Below, piece after piece: positions 1 through 7,565 of a stretch of 64,000 nt of DNA. The translations under genes and the position numbers were made by a program. Each line of letters starts with the position of its first letter. Position 1 is the stretch's first letter. The notes beneath the pieces are model-generated. The model was not told the origin of the DNA and did no database searches. It saw only the letters and a program-made list of their open reading frames with translations. This DNA comes from CAIWHR01 sp963846855 (GTDB lineage Bacteria; Pseudomonadota; Gammaproteobacteria; Burkholderiales; Casimicrobiaceae): assembly GCA_963846855.1 (NCBI GenBank), contig CAWJXK010000007.1, positions 434,001-498,000 of the forward strand, in the 5' to 3' direction.

Positions 1-263
1 CGAACCGCGCGTCGCACGGCAATTCGCGCTCGCACAACGTGCCGGGCTCGATCGGCATGGCGCAGGACCCTGGCCGCGTGTTTCCGGGCAAGCGGATGGC
101 GGGGCAGCTCGGCAACGTCCGGCGCACCGCGCAGACGCTGACGGTCGTGCGGGTCGACGCGGAGCGCGGCCTGCTGCTGGTGAAGGGCTGCGTGCCCGGC
201 GCCGACGGCGGTCACATCATCGTCCGCCCGGCCGTGAAGACGCCGGCGAAGAAGGGGGCCTGA
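1..263 (+). CDS. rplC: 50S ribosomal protein L3, 3' end
   Basis: Only the last 86 codons are present; the gene enters from the left edge in the frame that starts at base 3. Seen: the conserved L3 block SHGNSRSHNVPGSIG, then AQDPGRVFPGKRMAGQLGN and the C-terminal VDAERGLLLVKG strand. The Gln in AQDPG matches the region that PrmB methylates in E. coli L3 (family knowledge). L3 is an early-assembly protein of the large subunit near the peptidyl-transferase centre. The stop codon lies two bases before the rplD start, so the two are translationally coupled in the S10 operon. Confidence 0.97.
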   Translation, partial: NRASHGNSRSHNVPGSIGMAQDPGRVFPGKRMAGQLGNVRRTAQTLTVVRVDAERGLLLVKGCVPGADGGHIIVRPAVKTPAKKGA

Positions 264-265
264 CG

Positions 266-889
266 ATGGATCTCAAGCTCATCGACGACAAGGGCCAGGC
301 GGCTTCGACTGTCGCGGGTTCCGACGCGCTGTTCGCGCGCGACTACAACGAATCGCTGATTCATCAGCTCGTCACGGCGTATCAGGCGAACGCGCGCAGC
401 GGCAATCGCGCGCAGAAGGGTCGCGCCGACGTCAACAAGTCGCACAAGAAGCCGTGGGCGCAGAAGGGCACCGGCCGCGCGCGCGCGGGCCAGGCGAACA
501 GCCCGCTGTGGCGCGGCGGCGGCAAGATCTTCCCGAGCTCGCCCGACGAGAACTTCTCGCAGAAGATCAACCGCAAGATGTATCGCGCAGGCATCGCGTC
601 GATCCTGTCGCAGCTGGTCCGCGAGGGACGCCTGTCGGTGATCGAGACGCTCGCGCTCGAGGCGCCGAAGACGCGGCTCTTCGCGCAGAAGATCAAGGCG
701 CTGGGACTCACCGGCACCCTGCTGCTCGTGACCGACGCGCTGGACGACAACCTGTTCCTGTCCTCGCGCAATCTGCCCGACGTGCTGGTGCTCGAGGCGC
801 GTGAGGTCGATCCGGTCAGCCTCGTCCGTTTCCACAACGTGCTGCTCACCAAGGCCGCCGTCGCGCAATTCGAGGAGATGCTGGCATGA
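266..889 (+). CDS. rplD: 50S ribosomal protein L4
   Basis: 207 residues, the usual L4 length. The exit-tunnel loop is recognisable from KPWAQKGTGRARAGQ and SPLWRGGGKIF (about residues 63-91), followed by the Rossmann-like core ending in FEEMLA. In E. coli L4 is also the autoregulator of the S10 operon through leader mRNA and NusA; the leader here lies outside the window, so that role is only inferred. The stop overlaps an ATGA that should be the rplW start. Confidence 0.98.
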   Translation: MDLKLIDDKGQAASTVAGSDALFARDYNESLIHQLVTAYQANARSGNRAQKGRADVNKSHKKPWAQKGTGRARAGQANSPLWRGGGKIFPSSPDENFSQKINRKMYRAGIASILSQLVREGRLSVIETLALEAPKTRLFAQKIKALGLTGTLLLVTDALDDNLFLSSRNLPDVLVLEAREVDPVSLVRFHNVLLTKAAVAQFEEMLA

Positions 890-1211
890 CGCCACCGTCA
901 GATACAACAGCGAGCGCCTCGCGGTCGTGCTGCTCGCGCCGGTGATCTCGGAGAAGGCGACGCAGATCGGCGAGAAGCACAACCAGATCATCTTCAAGGT
1001 GATCGCCGACGCGACCAAGCCCGAAGTGAAGGCCGCCGTCGAGGCGATGTGGAAGGTCGAGGTCGACAGCGTGCAGATCGCCAACGTCGGCGGCAAGACC
1101 AAGCGCTTCGGCCGCTTCACGGGTCGCCGTCGCGGCTGGAAGAAGGCTTACGTCTGCCTCAAGGCCGGCCAGGAAATCAACTTCGGCGCGGAGAAACGGC
1201 GGGAGACCTAA
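886..1211 (+). CDS. rplW: 50S ribosomal protein L23, apparent 1-base deletion at 5' end
   Basis: The body (RYNSERLAVVLLAPVISEKA ... GQEINFGAEK) is clearly L23, about 107 residues, docking site for SRP, SecYEG and trigger factor at the tunnel exit. The expected start is the ATG at 886, which overlaps the rplD stop as ATGA, but that ATG is out of frame with the body. Restoring one base just after it (ATGAACGCC for ATGACGCC) gives M-N-A-T-V-R-Y-N, a normal L23 N-terminus. The next in-frame start (GTG 927) would delete conserved residues. Because L23 is essential, I read this as a consensus error, not a mutation. Confidence 0.9.
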
Positions 1212-1212
1212 C

Positions 1213-2037
1213 ATGCCTCTCCAAAAGGTAAAACCGACATCGCCCGGCCGGCGCGCGCTGGTCAAGGTCGTCCATCCGAACCTGCACAAGGGTCCGCCGG
1301 TGGATGCGCTGACCGAGAGCCAGAAGCGCGGCTCGGGCCGCAACAACAACGGCCACATCACGATGCGGCACAAGGGCGGCGGCCACAAGCAGCAGTACCG
1401 GATCGTCGACTTCCGCCGCAACAAGGATGGCATCGCCGCGAAGGTCGAGCGCCTCGAATACGACCCGAACCGAAGCGCGCACCTTGCGCTGCTGCTCTAC
1501 GCCGACGGCGAGCGCCGCTACATCATCGCGCCGCGCGGCATTACGGTCGGCACGCAGCTCGTCTCCGGCGCCGAGGCGCCGATCAAGCCGGGCAACTGCC
1601 TTCCGGTGCGCAACATTCCGGTCGGCACGACGGTGCATTGCATCGAGTTGCAGCCCGGCAAGGGCGCGCAGCTCGCGCGCTCGGCCGGCGCCGCCGTGCA
1701 GCTGCTCGCCCGCGAGGGTGCGTACGCGCAATTGCGGCTGCGCTCAGGCGAGATTCGCCGCGTTCACGTCGATTGCCGCGCGGTGATCGGCGAAGTCGGC
1801 AACGAGGAGCACAGCCTGCGCTCGATCGGCAAGGCGGGCGCCAACCGCTGGCGCGGCATCCGCCCGACAGTGCGCGGCATTTCGATGAATCCGGTCGACC
1901 ACCCGCACGGCGGCCGCACCAACGGCGGCGGCCATCCGGTGTCGCCGTGGGGCACGCCGACCAAGGGCTACAAGACGCGCAAGAACAAGCGCACTGACGC
2001 GATGATCGTGCGGCGCCGCCACGCGAACAAGGGCTAA
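1213..2037 (+). CDS. rplB: 50S ribosomal protein L2
   Basis: 274 residues, the standard length. Seen: the N-terminal KPTSPGRRALVKV segment, the OB-fold and SH3-like core, and the diagnostic C-terminal NPVDHPHGGRTNGGGHPVSPWG region, whose histidine reaches toward the peptidyl-transferase centre in known structures. L2 is needed for subunit association and catalysis. It starts one base after the rplW stop and is followed by rpsS after 15 bases, the usual S10-operon order. Confidence 0.98.
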   Translation: MPLQKVKPTSPGRRALVKVVHPNLHKGPPVDALTESQKRGSGRNNNGHITMRHKGGGHKQQYRIVDFRRNKDGIAAKVERLEYDPNRSAHLALLLYADGERRYIIAPRGITVGTQLVSGAEAPIKPGNCLPVRNIPVGTTVHCIELQPGKGAQLARSAGAAVQLLAREGAYAQLRLRSGEIRRVHVDCRAVIGEVGNEEHSLRSIGKAGANRWRGIRPTVRGISMNPVDHPHGGRTNGGGHPVSPWGTPTKGYKTRKNKRTDAMIVRRRHANKG

Positions 2038-2052
2038 TCGAGGGCAACGAGA

Positions 2053-2349
2053 ATGGCACGTTCGATCAAGAAGGGTCCGTTCGTCGACGACCACCTGCTG
2101 CGCAAGGTCGAGGCCGCGCGCGCCGTCAGCGACAAGAAGCCGATCAAGACCTGGTCACGGCGCTCGACGATCACGCCCGATTTCGTGGGCCTGACGATCG
2201 CCGTCCACAACGGCAAGCAGCACATTCCGGTCTACGTGTCCGAGAACATGGTCGGCCACAAGCTCGGCGAGTTCGCGCTGACGCGCACCTTCAAGGGACA
2301 TTCGTCCGACAAGAAGGTCGCGGCACCGACGTCGCCGCCGAAGAAGTAG
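2053..2349 (+). CDS. rpsS: 30S ribosomal protein S19
   Basis: 98 residues, slightly longer than the usual 91-93 because of an Ala/Pro/Lys C-terminal tail (VAAPTSPPKK). Seen: RSIKKGPFVDDHLL, WSRRSTITPDFVG and the core VGHKLGEFALTRTFKGH. S19 sits in the head of the small subunit with S13 and contacts the A-site finger. Its start follows rplB by 15 bases and its stop precedes rplV by 7, so it is cotranscribed. Confidence 0.98.
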   Translation: MARSIKKGPFVDDHLLRKVEAARAVSDKKPIKTWSRRSTITPDFVGLTIAVHNGKQHIPVYVSENMVGHKLGEFALTRTFKGHSSDKKVAAPTSPPKK

Positions 2350-2356
2350 GGGAATC

Positions 2357-2695
2357 ATGATGGAAACTTTCGCAGTCCTGCGCGGTGTTCGCCTGTCGGC
2401 TCAGAAGGGGCGGCTCGTCGCGGACCAGATCCGCGGCCTGCCCGTGGGCCAGGCGCTCAACGTTCTCGCGTTCAGTCCGAAGAAGGGCGCCGTCATCATC
2501 AAGAAGGTGCTGGAGTCGGCGATCGCCAACGCCGAGCACAACGAGGGCGCCGACGTCGACGAGCTCAAGGTGAAGGCGATCTGTATCGACAAGGCCGAGA
2601 GCCTGCGCCGCTTCACAGCGCGCGCGAAGGGCCGCGGCAACGTGATCATGAAGCAGACCTGCCACATCCACGTCACCGTGGCCGACGGCAAATAA
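2357..2695 (+). CDS. rplV: 50S ribosomal protein L22
   Basis: 112 residues, close to the usual 110. Seen: LRGVRLSAQKGRLVADQIRG at the N-terminus and the extended beta-hairpin that lines the exit tunnel (SLRRFTARAKGRGN), where macrolide-resistance changes map in other bacteria. Two adjacent ATG codons occur at 2357 and 2360; either could be used, and the second gives the more typical METFAVLRG start. It lies between rpsS and rpsC as in nearly all bacteria. Confidence 0.97.
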   Translation: MMETFAVLRGVRLSAQKGRLVADQIRGLPVGQALNVLAFSPKKGAVIIKKVLESAIANAEHNEGADVDELKVKAICIDKAESLRRFTARAKGRGNVIMKQTCHIHVTVADGK

Positions 2696-2706
2696 GGAAC
2701 GAGCGC

Positions 2707-3426
2707 ATGGGTCAGAAAATTCATCCTACGGGATTTCGCCTCGCCGTCACGCGCAACTGGACGTCGAAGTGGTACGCGAACAGCAAGAACTTCGCGCCCA
2801 CGCTGAAGGAAGACATCAAGGTCCGCGAGTACCTGAAGAAGAAGCTCGCGCACGCGTCGGTCGGCAAGATCACGATCGAGCGGCCGGCGAAGAACGCGCG
2901 GATCACGATCCACAGCGCGCGGCCGGGGGTCGTCATCGGCAAGAAGGGCGAGGACATCGAGACGCTGCGCACGGACCTGCGCCGCATGATGGGCGGCGAC
3001 GTCGGCCTCAACATCGAGGAAATCCGGAAGCCCGAGATCGACGCCCAGCTCATCTCCGACTCGATCGGCCAGCAGCTCGAGAAGCGGATCATGTTCCGCC
3101 GCGCGATGAAGCGCGCGATGCAGAACGCGATGCGCCTCGGCGCGCAGGGCATCAAGATCATGTGTGCGGGCCGGTTGAACGGCATCGAGATCGCGCGCAC
3201 CGAGTGGTATCGCGAGGGACGCGTTCCGCTCCACACGCTGCGCGCCGACATCGACTACGGATTCTCCGAGGCGAAGACGACGTACGGCGTGATCGGGATC
3301 CGCGTTTGGGTATTCAAGGGCGAGGTGCTCGCGCACAACGCCGAGCCGGCGGCGGCGCCCGCGCCGGCCCCGGAAGCGCCGAAGCGGCCCCGCCGCGCAG
3401 GAGTGAAGAATGCTGCAGCCAGCTAG
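2707..3426 (+). CDS. rpsC: 30S ribosomal protein S3
   Basis: 239 residues. Seen: MGQKIHPTGFRLAVTRNW, the type II KH domain with VVIGKKGEDIETLR (about residues 76-90) and the C-terminal domain AGRLNGIEIARTEWYREGR. S3 forms part of the mRNA entry channel with S4 and S5. The tail is rich in Ala, Pro and Arg, as in other betaproteobacteria. Its 3' end overlaps the rplP start by 17 bases, which implies translational coupling. Confidence 0.98.
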   Translation: MGQKIHPTGFRLAVTRNWTSKWYANSKNFAPTLKEDIKVREYLKKKLAHASVGKITIERPAKNARITIHSARPGVVIGKKGEDIETLRTDLRRMMGGDVGLNIEEIRKPEIDAQLISDSIGQQLEKRIMFRRAMKRAMQNAMRLGAQGIKIMCAGRLNGIEIARTEWYREGRVPLHTLRADIDYGFSEAKTTYGVIGIRVWVFKGEVLAHNAEPAAAPAPAPEAPKRPRRAGVKNAAAS

Positions 3427-3826
3427 AAGGAAGTACCGCAAGGAGCAGAAGGGCCGCAACAAGGGCGTTGCGACCGTCGGCAACAAGGTGAGCTTCGGCG
3501 AATACGGCCTCAAGGCCACCGGCCGCGGCCGTCTCACGTCGCGCCAGATCGAGGCGGCGCGGCGCGCGATGACGCGCCACATCAAGCGCGGCGGGCGGAT
3601 CTGGATTCGCATCTTCCCGGACAAGCCGGTCTCGCAGAAGCCCGCCGAGGTGCGGATGGGCAACGGCAAGGGCAACCCGGAGTACTACGTCGCGGAGATC
3701 GTGCCCGGCAAGGTGCTCTACGAGATGGACGGCGTCGAGGAAATCATCGCGCGCGAGGCGTTCGCGCTGGCTGCGGCAAAGCTGCCGATCCGGACAACGT
3801 TCGTCCACCGCCTCATCGGCGGCTGA
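3410..3826 (+). CDS. rplP: 50S ribosomal protein L16
   Basis: 138 residues, the normal length. Seen: MLQPARRKYRKEQKGRNKG, then SFGEYGLKATGRGRLTSRQI and KPAEVRMGNGKGNPEYYVAE. L16 organises the A-site region of the large subunit. The ATG at 3410 lies inside the end of rpsC, and the sequence from the first Met matches the family start exactly, so this overlap is likely real. rpmC follows after 11 bases. Confidence 0.98.
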   Translation: MLQPARRKYRKEQKGRNKGVATVGNKVSFGEYGLKATGRGRLTSRQIEAARRAMTRHIKRGGRIWIRIFPDKPVSQKPAEVRMGNGKGNPEYYVAEIVPGKVLYEMDGVEEIIAREAFALAAAKLPIRTTFVHRLIGG

Positions 3827-3837
3827 CGGAGGAAACG

Positions 3838-4044
3838 ATGAAGACTGCAGAAACCCGGAAGGCGCTCGCGGCGAAGTCGCCCGCGGAGCTCAAGACCGAG
3901 CTCGACGCGCTCCTGAAGGAGCAATTCGGCCTGCGCATGCAGAAGGCGACGCAGCAACTCGGCAACACCGGCAAGCTGAAGGACGTGCGGCGGAACATCG
4001 CGCGCACGCGGACCCTGATGCGCCAGAAGGCCGACGCGGCATGA
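3838..4044 (+). CDS. rpmC: 50S ribosomal protein L29
   Basis: 68 residues, a short helical protein at the exit tunnel next to L23. Seen: the two-helix pattern with LLKEQFGLRMQKATQQLGN and KDVRRNIARTRTLMRQK, the family core. GGAGGAAACG directly before the ATG at 3838 is a strong ribosome-binding site. It is followed by rpsQ after 46 bases. Confidence 0.97.
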   Translation: MKTAETRKALAAKSPAELKTELDALLKEQFGLRMQKATQQLGNTGKLKDVRRNIARTRTLMRQKADAA

Positions 4045-4090
4045 GCGCGGTGGCAGTGGCCGGATCCGACGACACCAAGAGGCAAATGGC

Positions 4091-4396
4091 ATGAGCGAGC
4101 AAGTCGAAGCGAACGAACAGGCGGGCAACGTGGCGGTGCGCAAGGCGATCTTGCAGACATTCACGGGCCGTGTGGTCAGCGACAAGATGCACAAGACGGT
4201 GACCGTGCTGGTCGAGCGGCGGGTCAAGCACCCGCTCTACGGCAAGATCGTGACCAAGACCAGCAAGTACCACGCCCACGACGAGAACAACGAGTACAAG
4301 GAGGGCGACCTGGTCGAGATCGAGGCCTGCCGCAAGCTGGCCAAGACCAAGGCCTTCCGCGTGACTCGGCTGATCGAGAAGGCGAAGATCATCTGA
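4091..4396 (+). CDS. rpsQ: 30S ribosomal protein S17
   Basis: 101 residues, about 15 longer than E. coli S17 because of an acidic N-terminal extension (MSEQVEANEQAG) before the conserved body. Seen: TFTGRVVSDKMHKTVTVLVE, HPLYGKIVTKTSKYHAHDE and GDLVEIEACRKLAKTKAFRV, the OB-fold that binds 16S rRNA helices 7 and 11. It is the last gene of the S10 part. A hairpin and a new promoter follow within 70 bases. Confidence 0.96.
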   Translation: MSEQVEANEQAGNVAVRKAILQTFTGRVVSDKMHKTVTVLVERRVKHPLYGKIVTKTSKYHAHDENNEYKEGDLVEIEACRKLAKTKAFRVTRLIEKAKII

Positions 4397-4401
4397 CGGC
4401 G

Positions 4402-4418
4402 GCCGGGCGGTGCCCGGC
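4402..4418 (+). terminator. GC-rich hairpin after rpsQ
   Basis: A perfect 7-bp stem (GCCGGGC, loop GGT, GCCCGGC) begins six bases after the rpsQ stop. No T-run follows, so it is more likely a transcript-end stabiliser or pause than an intrinsic terminator. With the promoter just downstream it marks the boundary between the S10 and spc transcription units. Confidence 0.45.
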
Positions 4419-4432
4419 GCGGCGTCGAGGGG

Positions 4433-4461
4433 TTGCCGAAATGGGCAATTCCTGCAATAAT
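4433..4461 (+). promoter_or_regulatory. sigma70 promoter of the spc operon
   Basis: TTGCCG (4433-4438) and AATAAT (4456-4461) are separated by exactly 17 bases and match the -35 and -10 consensus at 4/6 or better and 5/6. TGC directly before the -10 gives an extended -10 motif. It lies in the only large gap (217 bases) of the ribosomal block, about 145 bases upstream of rplN, where an internal spc promoter is expected. The local AT-rich patch stands out against the GC-rich surroundings. Confidence 0.75.
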
Positions 4462-4613
4462 TTACGTTTGTCCCGCCGCGGCATGGCGAAGAGCGAGCGC
4501 CGCGGAACCTCCCCGAACGGGGTCCAATACTGGCCGCGGCACCACCGGCCACCGTCGCCGAAGCGAGAACACCGGCGGCGGCGGGCAACGCGGATAAAGT
4601 TGGAGAAGCAGCA

Positions 4614-4982
4614 ATGATCCAGATGCAGTCGATGCTGGACGTCGCCGACAACACCGGCGCGCGCCAGGTCATGTGTATCAAGGTGCTGGGCGGCAGCAAA
4701 CGCCGCTACGCGCATATCGGCGACGTGATCAAGGTGAGCATCAAGGATGCCGCACCGCGCGGTCGCGTCAAGAAGGGCGAGATCTATAACGCGGTCGTCG
4801 TGCGGACGCGTCACGGCGTGCGCCGTGACGACGGCGCACGCGTGCGCTTCGACAGCAACGCGGCGGTGCTGCTCACGCCCAAGCTCGAGCCGATCGGCAC
4901 CCGGATCTTCGGGCCGGTCACGCGCGAGCTTCGCACCGAGCGCTTCATGAAGATCGTCTCGCTGGCACCGGAAGTGCTGTAA
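4614..4982 (+). CDS. rplN: 50S ribosomal protein L14
   Basis: 122 residues, the standard length. Seen: the strongly conserved MIQMQSMLDVADNTGARQV start, KVLGGSKRRYAHIGD and the C-terminal FGPVTRELRTERFMKIVSLA. L14 contributes to the inter-subunit bridge to 16S rRNA helix 14. GGAGAAGCAGCA before the ATG is a good ribosome-binding site. It is the first gene after the promoter at 4433-4461. Confidence 0.98.
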   Translation: MIQMQSMLDVADNTGARQVMCIKVLGGSKRRYAHIGDVIKVSIKDAAPRGRVKKGEIYNAVVVRTRHGVRRDDGARVRFDSNAAVLLTPKLEPIGTRIFGPVTRELRTERFMKIVSLAPEVL

Positions 4983-4993
4983 CGGAGAACGAG

Positions 4994-5308
4994 ATGCGCA
5001 AGCTCAAGAAAGGCGACAACGTCGTCGTGATCACCGGCCGCGACAAGGGCAAGCGGGGCGAAGTGAAGCAGGTCCTCGCCGAGCGCGTGCTCGTCTCCGG
5101 CATCAACCAGGTGAAGAAGCACCAGCGCCCCAACCCGATGAAGAACGAGCAGGGCGGCATCGTCAACAAGGAGATGCCGATCCACGTCTCGAACGTCGCC
5201 GTGTGGAATCCCGTGACGCAGAAGGCCGACCGGATCGGCATCCGCGTGCTCGAGGACGGCCGCAAGGTCCGCTTCTTCAAGTCGAACGGCGAGCTCCTGA
5301 GCTCGTGA
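4994..5308 (+). CDS. rplX: 50S ribosomal protein L24
   Basis: 104 residues. Seen: the KOW motif (GDNVVVITGRDKGKRGEVKQ, about residues 7-26) followed by VNKEMPIHVSNVAVWNP and KVRFFKSNGE. L24 starts 50S assembly by binding the 5' end of 23S rRNA. The spacing of 11 bases to rplN and 22 to rplE fits the conserved spc order. Confidence 0.97.
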   Translation: MRKLKKGDNVVVITGRDKGKRGEVKQVLAERVLVSGINQVKKHQRPNPMKNEQGGIVNKEMPIHVSNVAVWNPVTQKADRIGIRVLEDGRKVRFFKSNGELLSS

Positions 5309-5330
5309 CGCCAACCGGACGAATGAGATC

Positions 5331-5870
5331 ATGGCCCGCCTGAGGGAAATCTACCGCAAGGAAGTCGTGCCCGCGCTGATCAAGCAGTTCGGGTACAAGT
5401 CGACGATGGAAGTGCCGCGCATCGAGAAGATCGTCCTCAACATGGGCGTGGGCGAGGCGACCGGCGACAAGAAACTGCTCGACAACGCCGCCGGCGACAT
5501 GCAGAAGGTCTCCGGCCAGAAGCCCGTCATCACCAAGGCGAAGAAGGCCATCGCCGGGTTCAAGATCCGCGAAGGCTATCCGATCGGCTGCATGGTGACG
5601 CTTCGCCAGGCCCGCATGTACGAGTTCCTCGACCGCCTGATCTCGATCGCGCTGCCGCGCGTGCGCGACTTCCGCGGCGTGTCCGGGCGCTCGTTCGACG
5701 GCCGCGGCAACTTCAACATGGGCGTCAAGGAACAGATCATCTTCCCCGAGATCGAGTACGACAAGGTCGACGCGGTGCGGGGGATGAACATCACGATCAC
5801 GACGACCGCGAAGACCGACGCCGAAGCCAAGGCGCTGCTCGCCGCGTTCCGTTTCCCGTTCAAGAACTGA
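5331..5870 (+). CDS. rplE: 50S ribosomal protein L5
   Basis: 179 residues, the normal length. Seen: EVPRIEKIVLNMGVGEA, QKPVITKAKKAIAGFKIREG, the loop RDFRGVSGRSFDGRGNFNMG and the NITITTTAKTDAEAKALL C-terminus. L5 holds 5S rRNA and contacts P-site tRNA and S13. In E. coli, S8 represses spc translation at a site near the L5 start; I did not identify a clear S8 target here. Confidence 0.98.
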   Translation: MARLREIYRKEVVPALIKQFGYKSTMEVPRIEKIVLNMGVGEATGDKKLLDNAAGDMQKVSGQKPVITKAKKAIAGFKIREGYPIGCMVTLRQARMYEFLDRLISIALPRVRDFRGVSGRSFDGRGNFNMGVKEQIIFPEIEYDKVDAVRGMNITITTTAKTDAEAKALLAAFRFPFKN

Positions 5871-5877
5871 GGACACC

Positions 5878-6183
5878 ATGGCGAAACTGTCCCTGATCAA
5901 CCGCGATCAAAAGCGCCGCGCGCTGGTGAAGAAGTACGCCAAGAAGCGCGAGATGCTGCAGGCGATCGTCAACAGCACGAAGGCGTCCGACGAGGACCGC
6001 TTCGCGGCGCGGCTCAAGATCCAGCAGCTGCCGCGCAACGCGAACCCGACGCGCCTGCGCAACCGCTGCGCCATTACCGGCCGCCCGCGCGGCTTTTTCC
6101 GCAAGTTCGGCCTCGGCCGGAACAAGCTGCGCGAATTCGCGATGCGCGGCGAGATCCCCGGCGTGGTCAAGGCCAGCTGGTAG
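5878..6183 (+). CDS. rpsN: 30S ribosomal protein S14 (long, zinc-free form)
   Basis: 101 residues, the long C-minus form. The region where zinc-binding forms carry CxxC pairs reads RNRCAITGRPRGFFRKFG and has a single Cys. The C-terminus FAMRGEIPGVVKASW is diagnostic. S14 acts late in 30S head assembly. The 7-base gap to rplE and 34 bases to rpsH match the spc layout of proteobacteria. Confidence 0.98.
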   Translation: MAKLSLINRDQKRRALVKKYAKKREMLQAIVNSTKASDEDRFAARLKIQQLPRNANPTRLRNRCAITGRPRGFFRKFGLGRNKLREFAMRGEIPGVVKASW

Positions 6184-6217
6184 GCGCCATGCGGACCAAT
6201 GCAGGTGAGGTGACAAC

Positions 6218-6610
6218 ATGAGCATGACTGATCCGATCGCCGACATGCTGACCCGCATCCGCAACGCGCAGATGGTCGAGCAGACCGTCGTCGCGATGCC
6301 GGTGTCGAAGGTGAAGCTGGCGATCGCCAAGGTCCTCCAGGACGAAGGCTACATCGAGGGCTTCAAGGTCTCCGGCGAGGAGAAGCCGGTCCTCGAGATC
6401 GCCCTCAAGTACTACGCGGGCCGTCCGGTGATCGAGAAGATCGAGCGGGTCTCGAAGCCGGGGCTGCGCATCTACAAGGGCAAGGACGACATCCCGCGCG
6501 TGATGAACGGGCTCGGCATCGCCATCGTGTCGACGTCGCGCGGCGTGATGACCGACCGCAAGGCGCGCGCCACCGGTGTCGGCGGCGAAGTGCTCTGCAT
6601 CGTCGCCTGA
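6218..6610 (+). CDS. rpsH: 30S ribosomal protein S8
   Basis: 130 residues. Seen: MTDPIADMLTRIRNAQ, KVLQDEGYIEGF and the signature GLGIAIVSTSRGVMTDRKAR. S8 is a primary 16S binder and, in E. coli, the translational repressor of the spc operon. GAGGTGACA before the ATG at 6218 favours this start over the second ATG at 6224; the two differ by only two residues. Confidence 0.98.
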   Translation: MSMTDPIADMLTRIRNAQMVEQTVVAMPVSKVKLAIAKVLQDEGYIEGFKVSGEEKPVLEIALKYYAGRPVIEKIERVSKPGLRIYKGKDDIPRVMNGLGIAIVSTSRGVMTDRKARATGVGGEVLCIVA

Positions 6611-6633
6611 AGAGCAAAGGACAGGGGCAAGAA

Positions 6634-7161
6634 ATGTCGCGTATTGGCAATCAACCGGTTCAGCTGCCGCCCAAGGTCGAGGTCACGCTCGCCCCGGGCA
6701 CGATCACGGTCAAGGGCCCGCTGGGCAGCCTGACGCGCGCGTACGGCGGCGATCTGTCGATCGAGAAGGACGGCGAGGCGCTGGTGTGCAAGGCGGCGAC
6801 CGTCGAGGCGAACGCGATGCACGGCACGCTGCGCGCGCTGGTCGCGAACATGGTCAAGGGCGTCACCGTCGGCTTCGAGAAGAAGCTGACGCTGGTGGGC
6901 GTGGGCTTCCGCGCGCAGGCCGCCGGCGACAAGATCAACCTGTCGCTTGGCTTCTCGCATCCGCTCGTGCACTCGATGCCGAGCGGCGTCAAGGTCACGA
7001 CCCCGGTGCAGACCGAGATCATCGTGAAAGGAATCGACAAGCAGCAGGTCGGCCAGGTGGCCGCCGAGATCCGAGCGTACCGTCCGCCCGAGCCGTACAA
7101 GGGCAAGGGCGTGCGCTATCACGACGAGCGCGTCGTGATCAAGGAAACCAAGAAGAAGTGA
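6634..7161 (+). CDS. rplF: 50S ribosomal protein L6
   Basis: 175 residues, the usual length. Seen: SRIGNQPVQLPPKVEVTL at the N-terminus, two L6 folds, and the C-terminal IRAYRPPEPYKGKGVRYHDE signature. L6 sits near the sarcin-ricin loop and the elongation-factor site. It follows rpsH by 23 bases and precedes rplR by 25. Confidence 0.98.
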   Translation: MSRIGNQPVQLPPKVEVTLAPGTITVKGPLGSLTRAYGGDLSIEKDGEALVCKAATVEANAMHGTLRALVANMVKGVTVGFEKKLTLVGVGFRAQAAGDKINLSLGFSHPLVHSMPSGVKVTTPVQTEIIVKGIDKQQVGQVAAEIRAYRPPEPYKGKGVRYHDERVVIKETKKK

Positions 7162-7186
7162 CACCGGACAAGCACAGAGGCAGCCG

Positions 7187-7540
7187 ATGAACAAGAAGCA
7201 AGCTCGAGTCCGCCGCTCCCGCAAGACGCGGCTGCGCATCGCCCTGCAGGGCGCGACGCGGCTTGTCGTCAGCCGCTCGAACCTCCACATCTACGCGCAG
7301 CTGATCGCGCCGACCGGCGACAAGGTCCTCGCCAGCGCGTCGACGCTCGAGGCGGAAGTGCGCAAGGACGTGAAGAACGGCGGCAACAAGGCGGCGGCGG
7401 CGGTGGTCGGCAAGCGGATTGCGGATCGCGCCAAGGCGCTCGGCATCGACGCGGTGGCGTTCGACCGCTCGGGCTACCGTTACCACGGCCGCGTCCAGGC
7501 GCTCGCCGACGCGGCCCGTGAAAACGGCCTGAAGTTCTGA
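7187..7540 (+). CDS. rplR: 50S ribosomal protein L18
   Basis: 117 residues. Seen: a basic N-terminus (ARVRRSRKTRLRIALQGATR), RLVVSRSNLHIYAQLI and the end YHGRVQALADAARENGLKF. L18 binds 5S rRNA with L5 and carries it into the 50S subunit. Normal spc position between rplF and rpsE. Confidence 0.98.
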   Translation: MNKKQARVRRSRKTRLRIALQGATRLVVSRSNLHIYAQLIAPTGDKVLASASTLEAEVRKDVKNGGNKAAAAVVGKRIADRAKALGIDAVAFDRSGYRYHGRVQALADAARENGLKF

Positions 7541-7565
7541 CGAGCCACGGAACGGAAAACCCATC

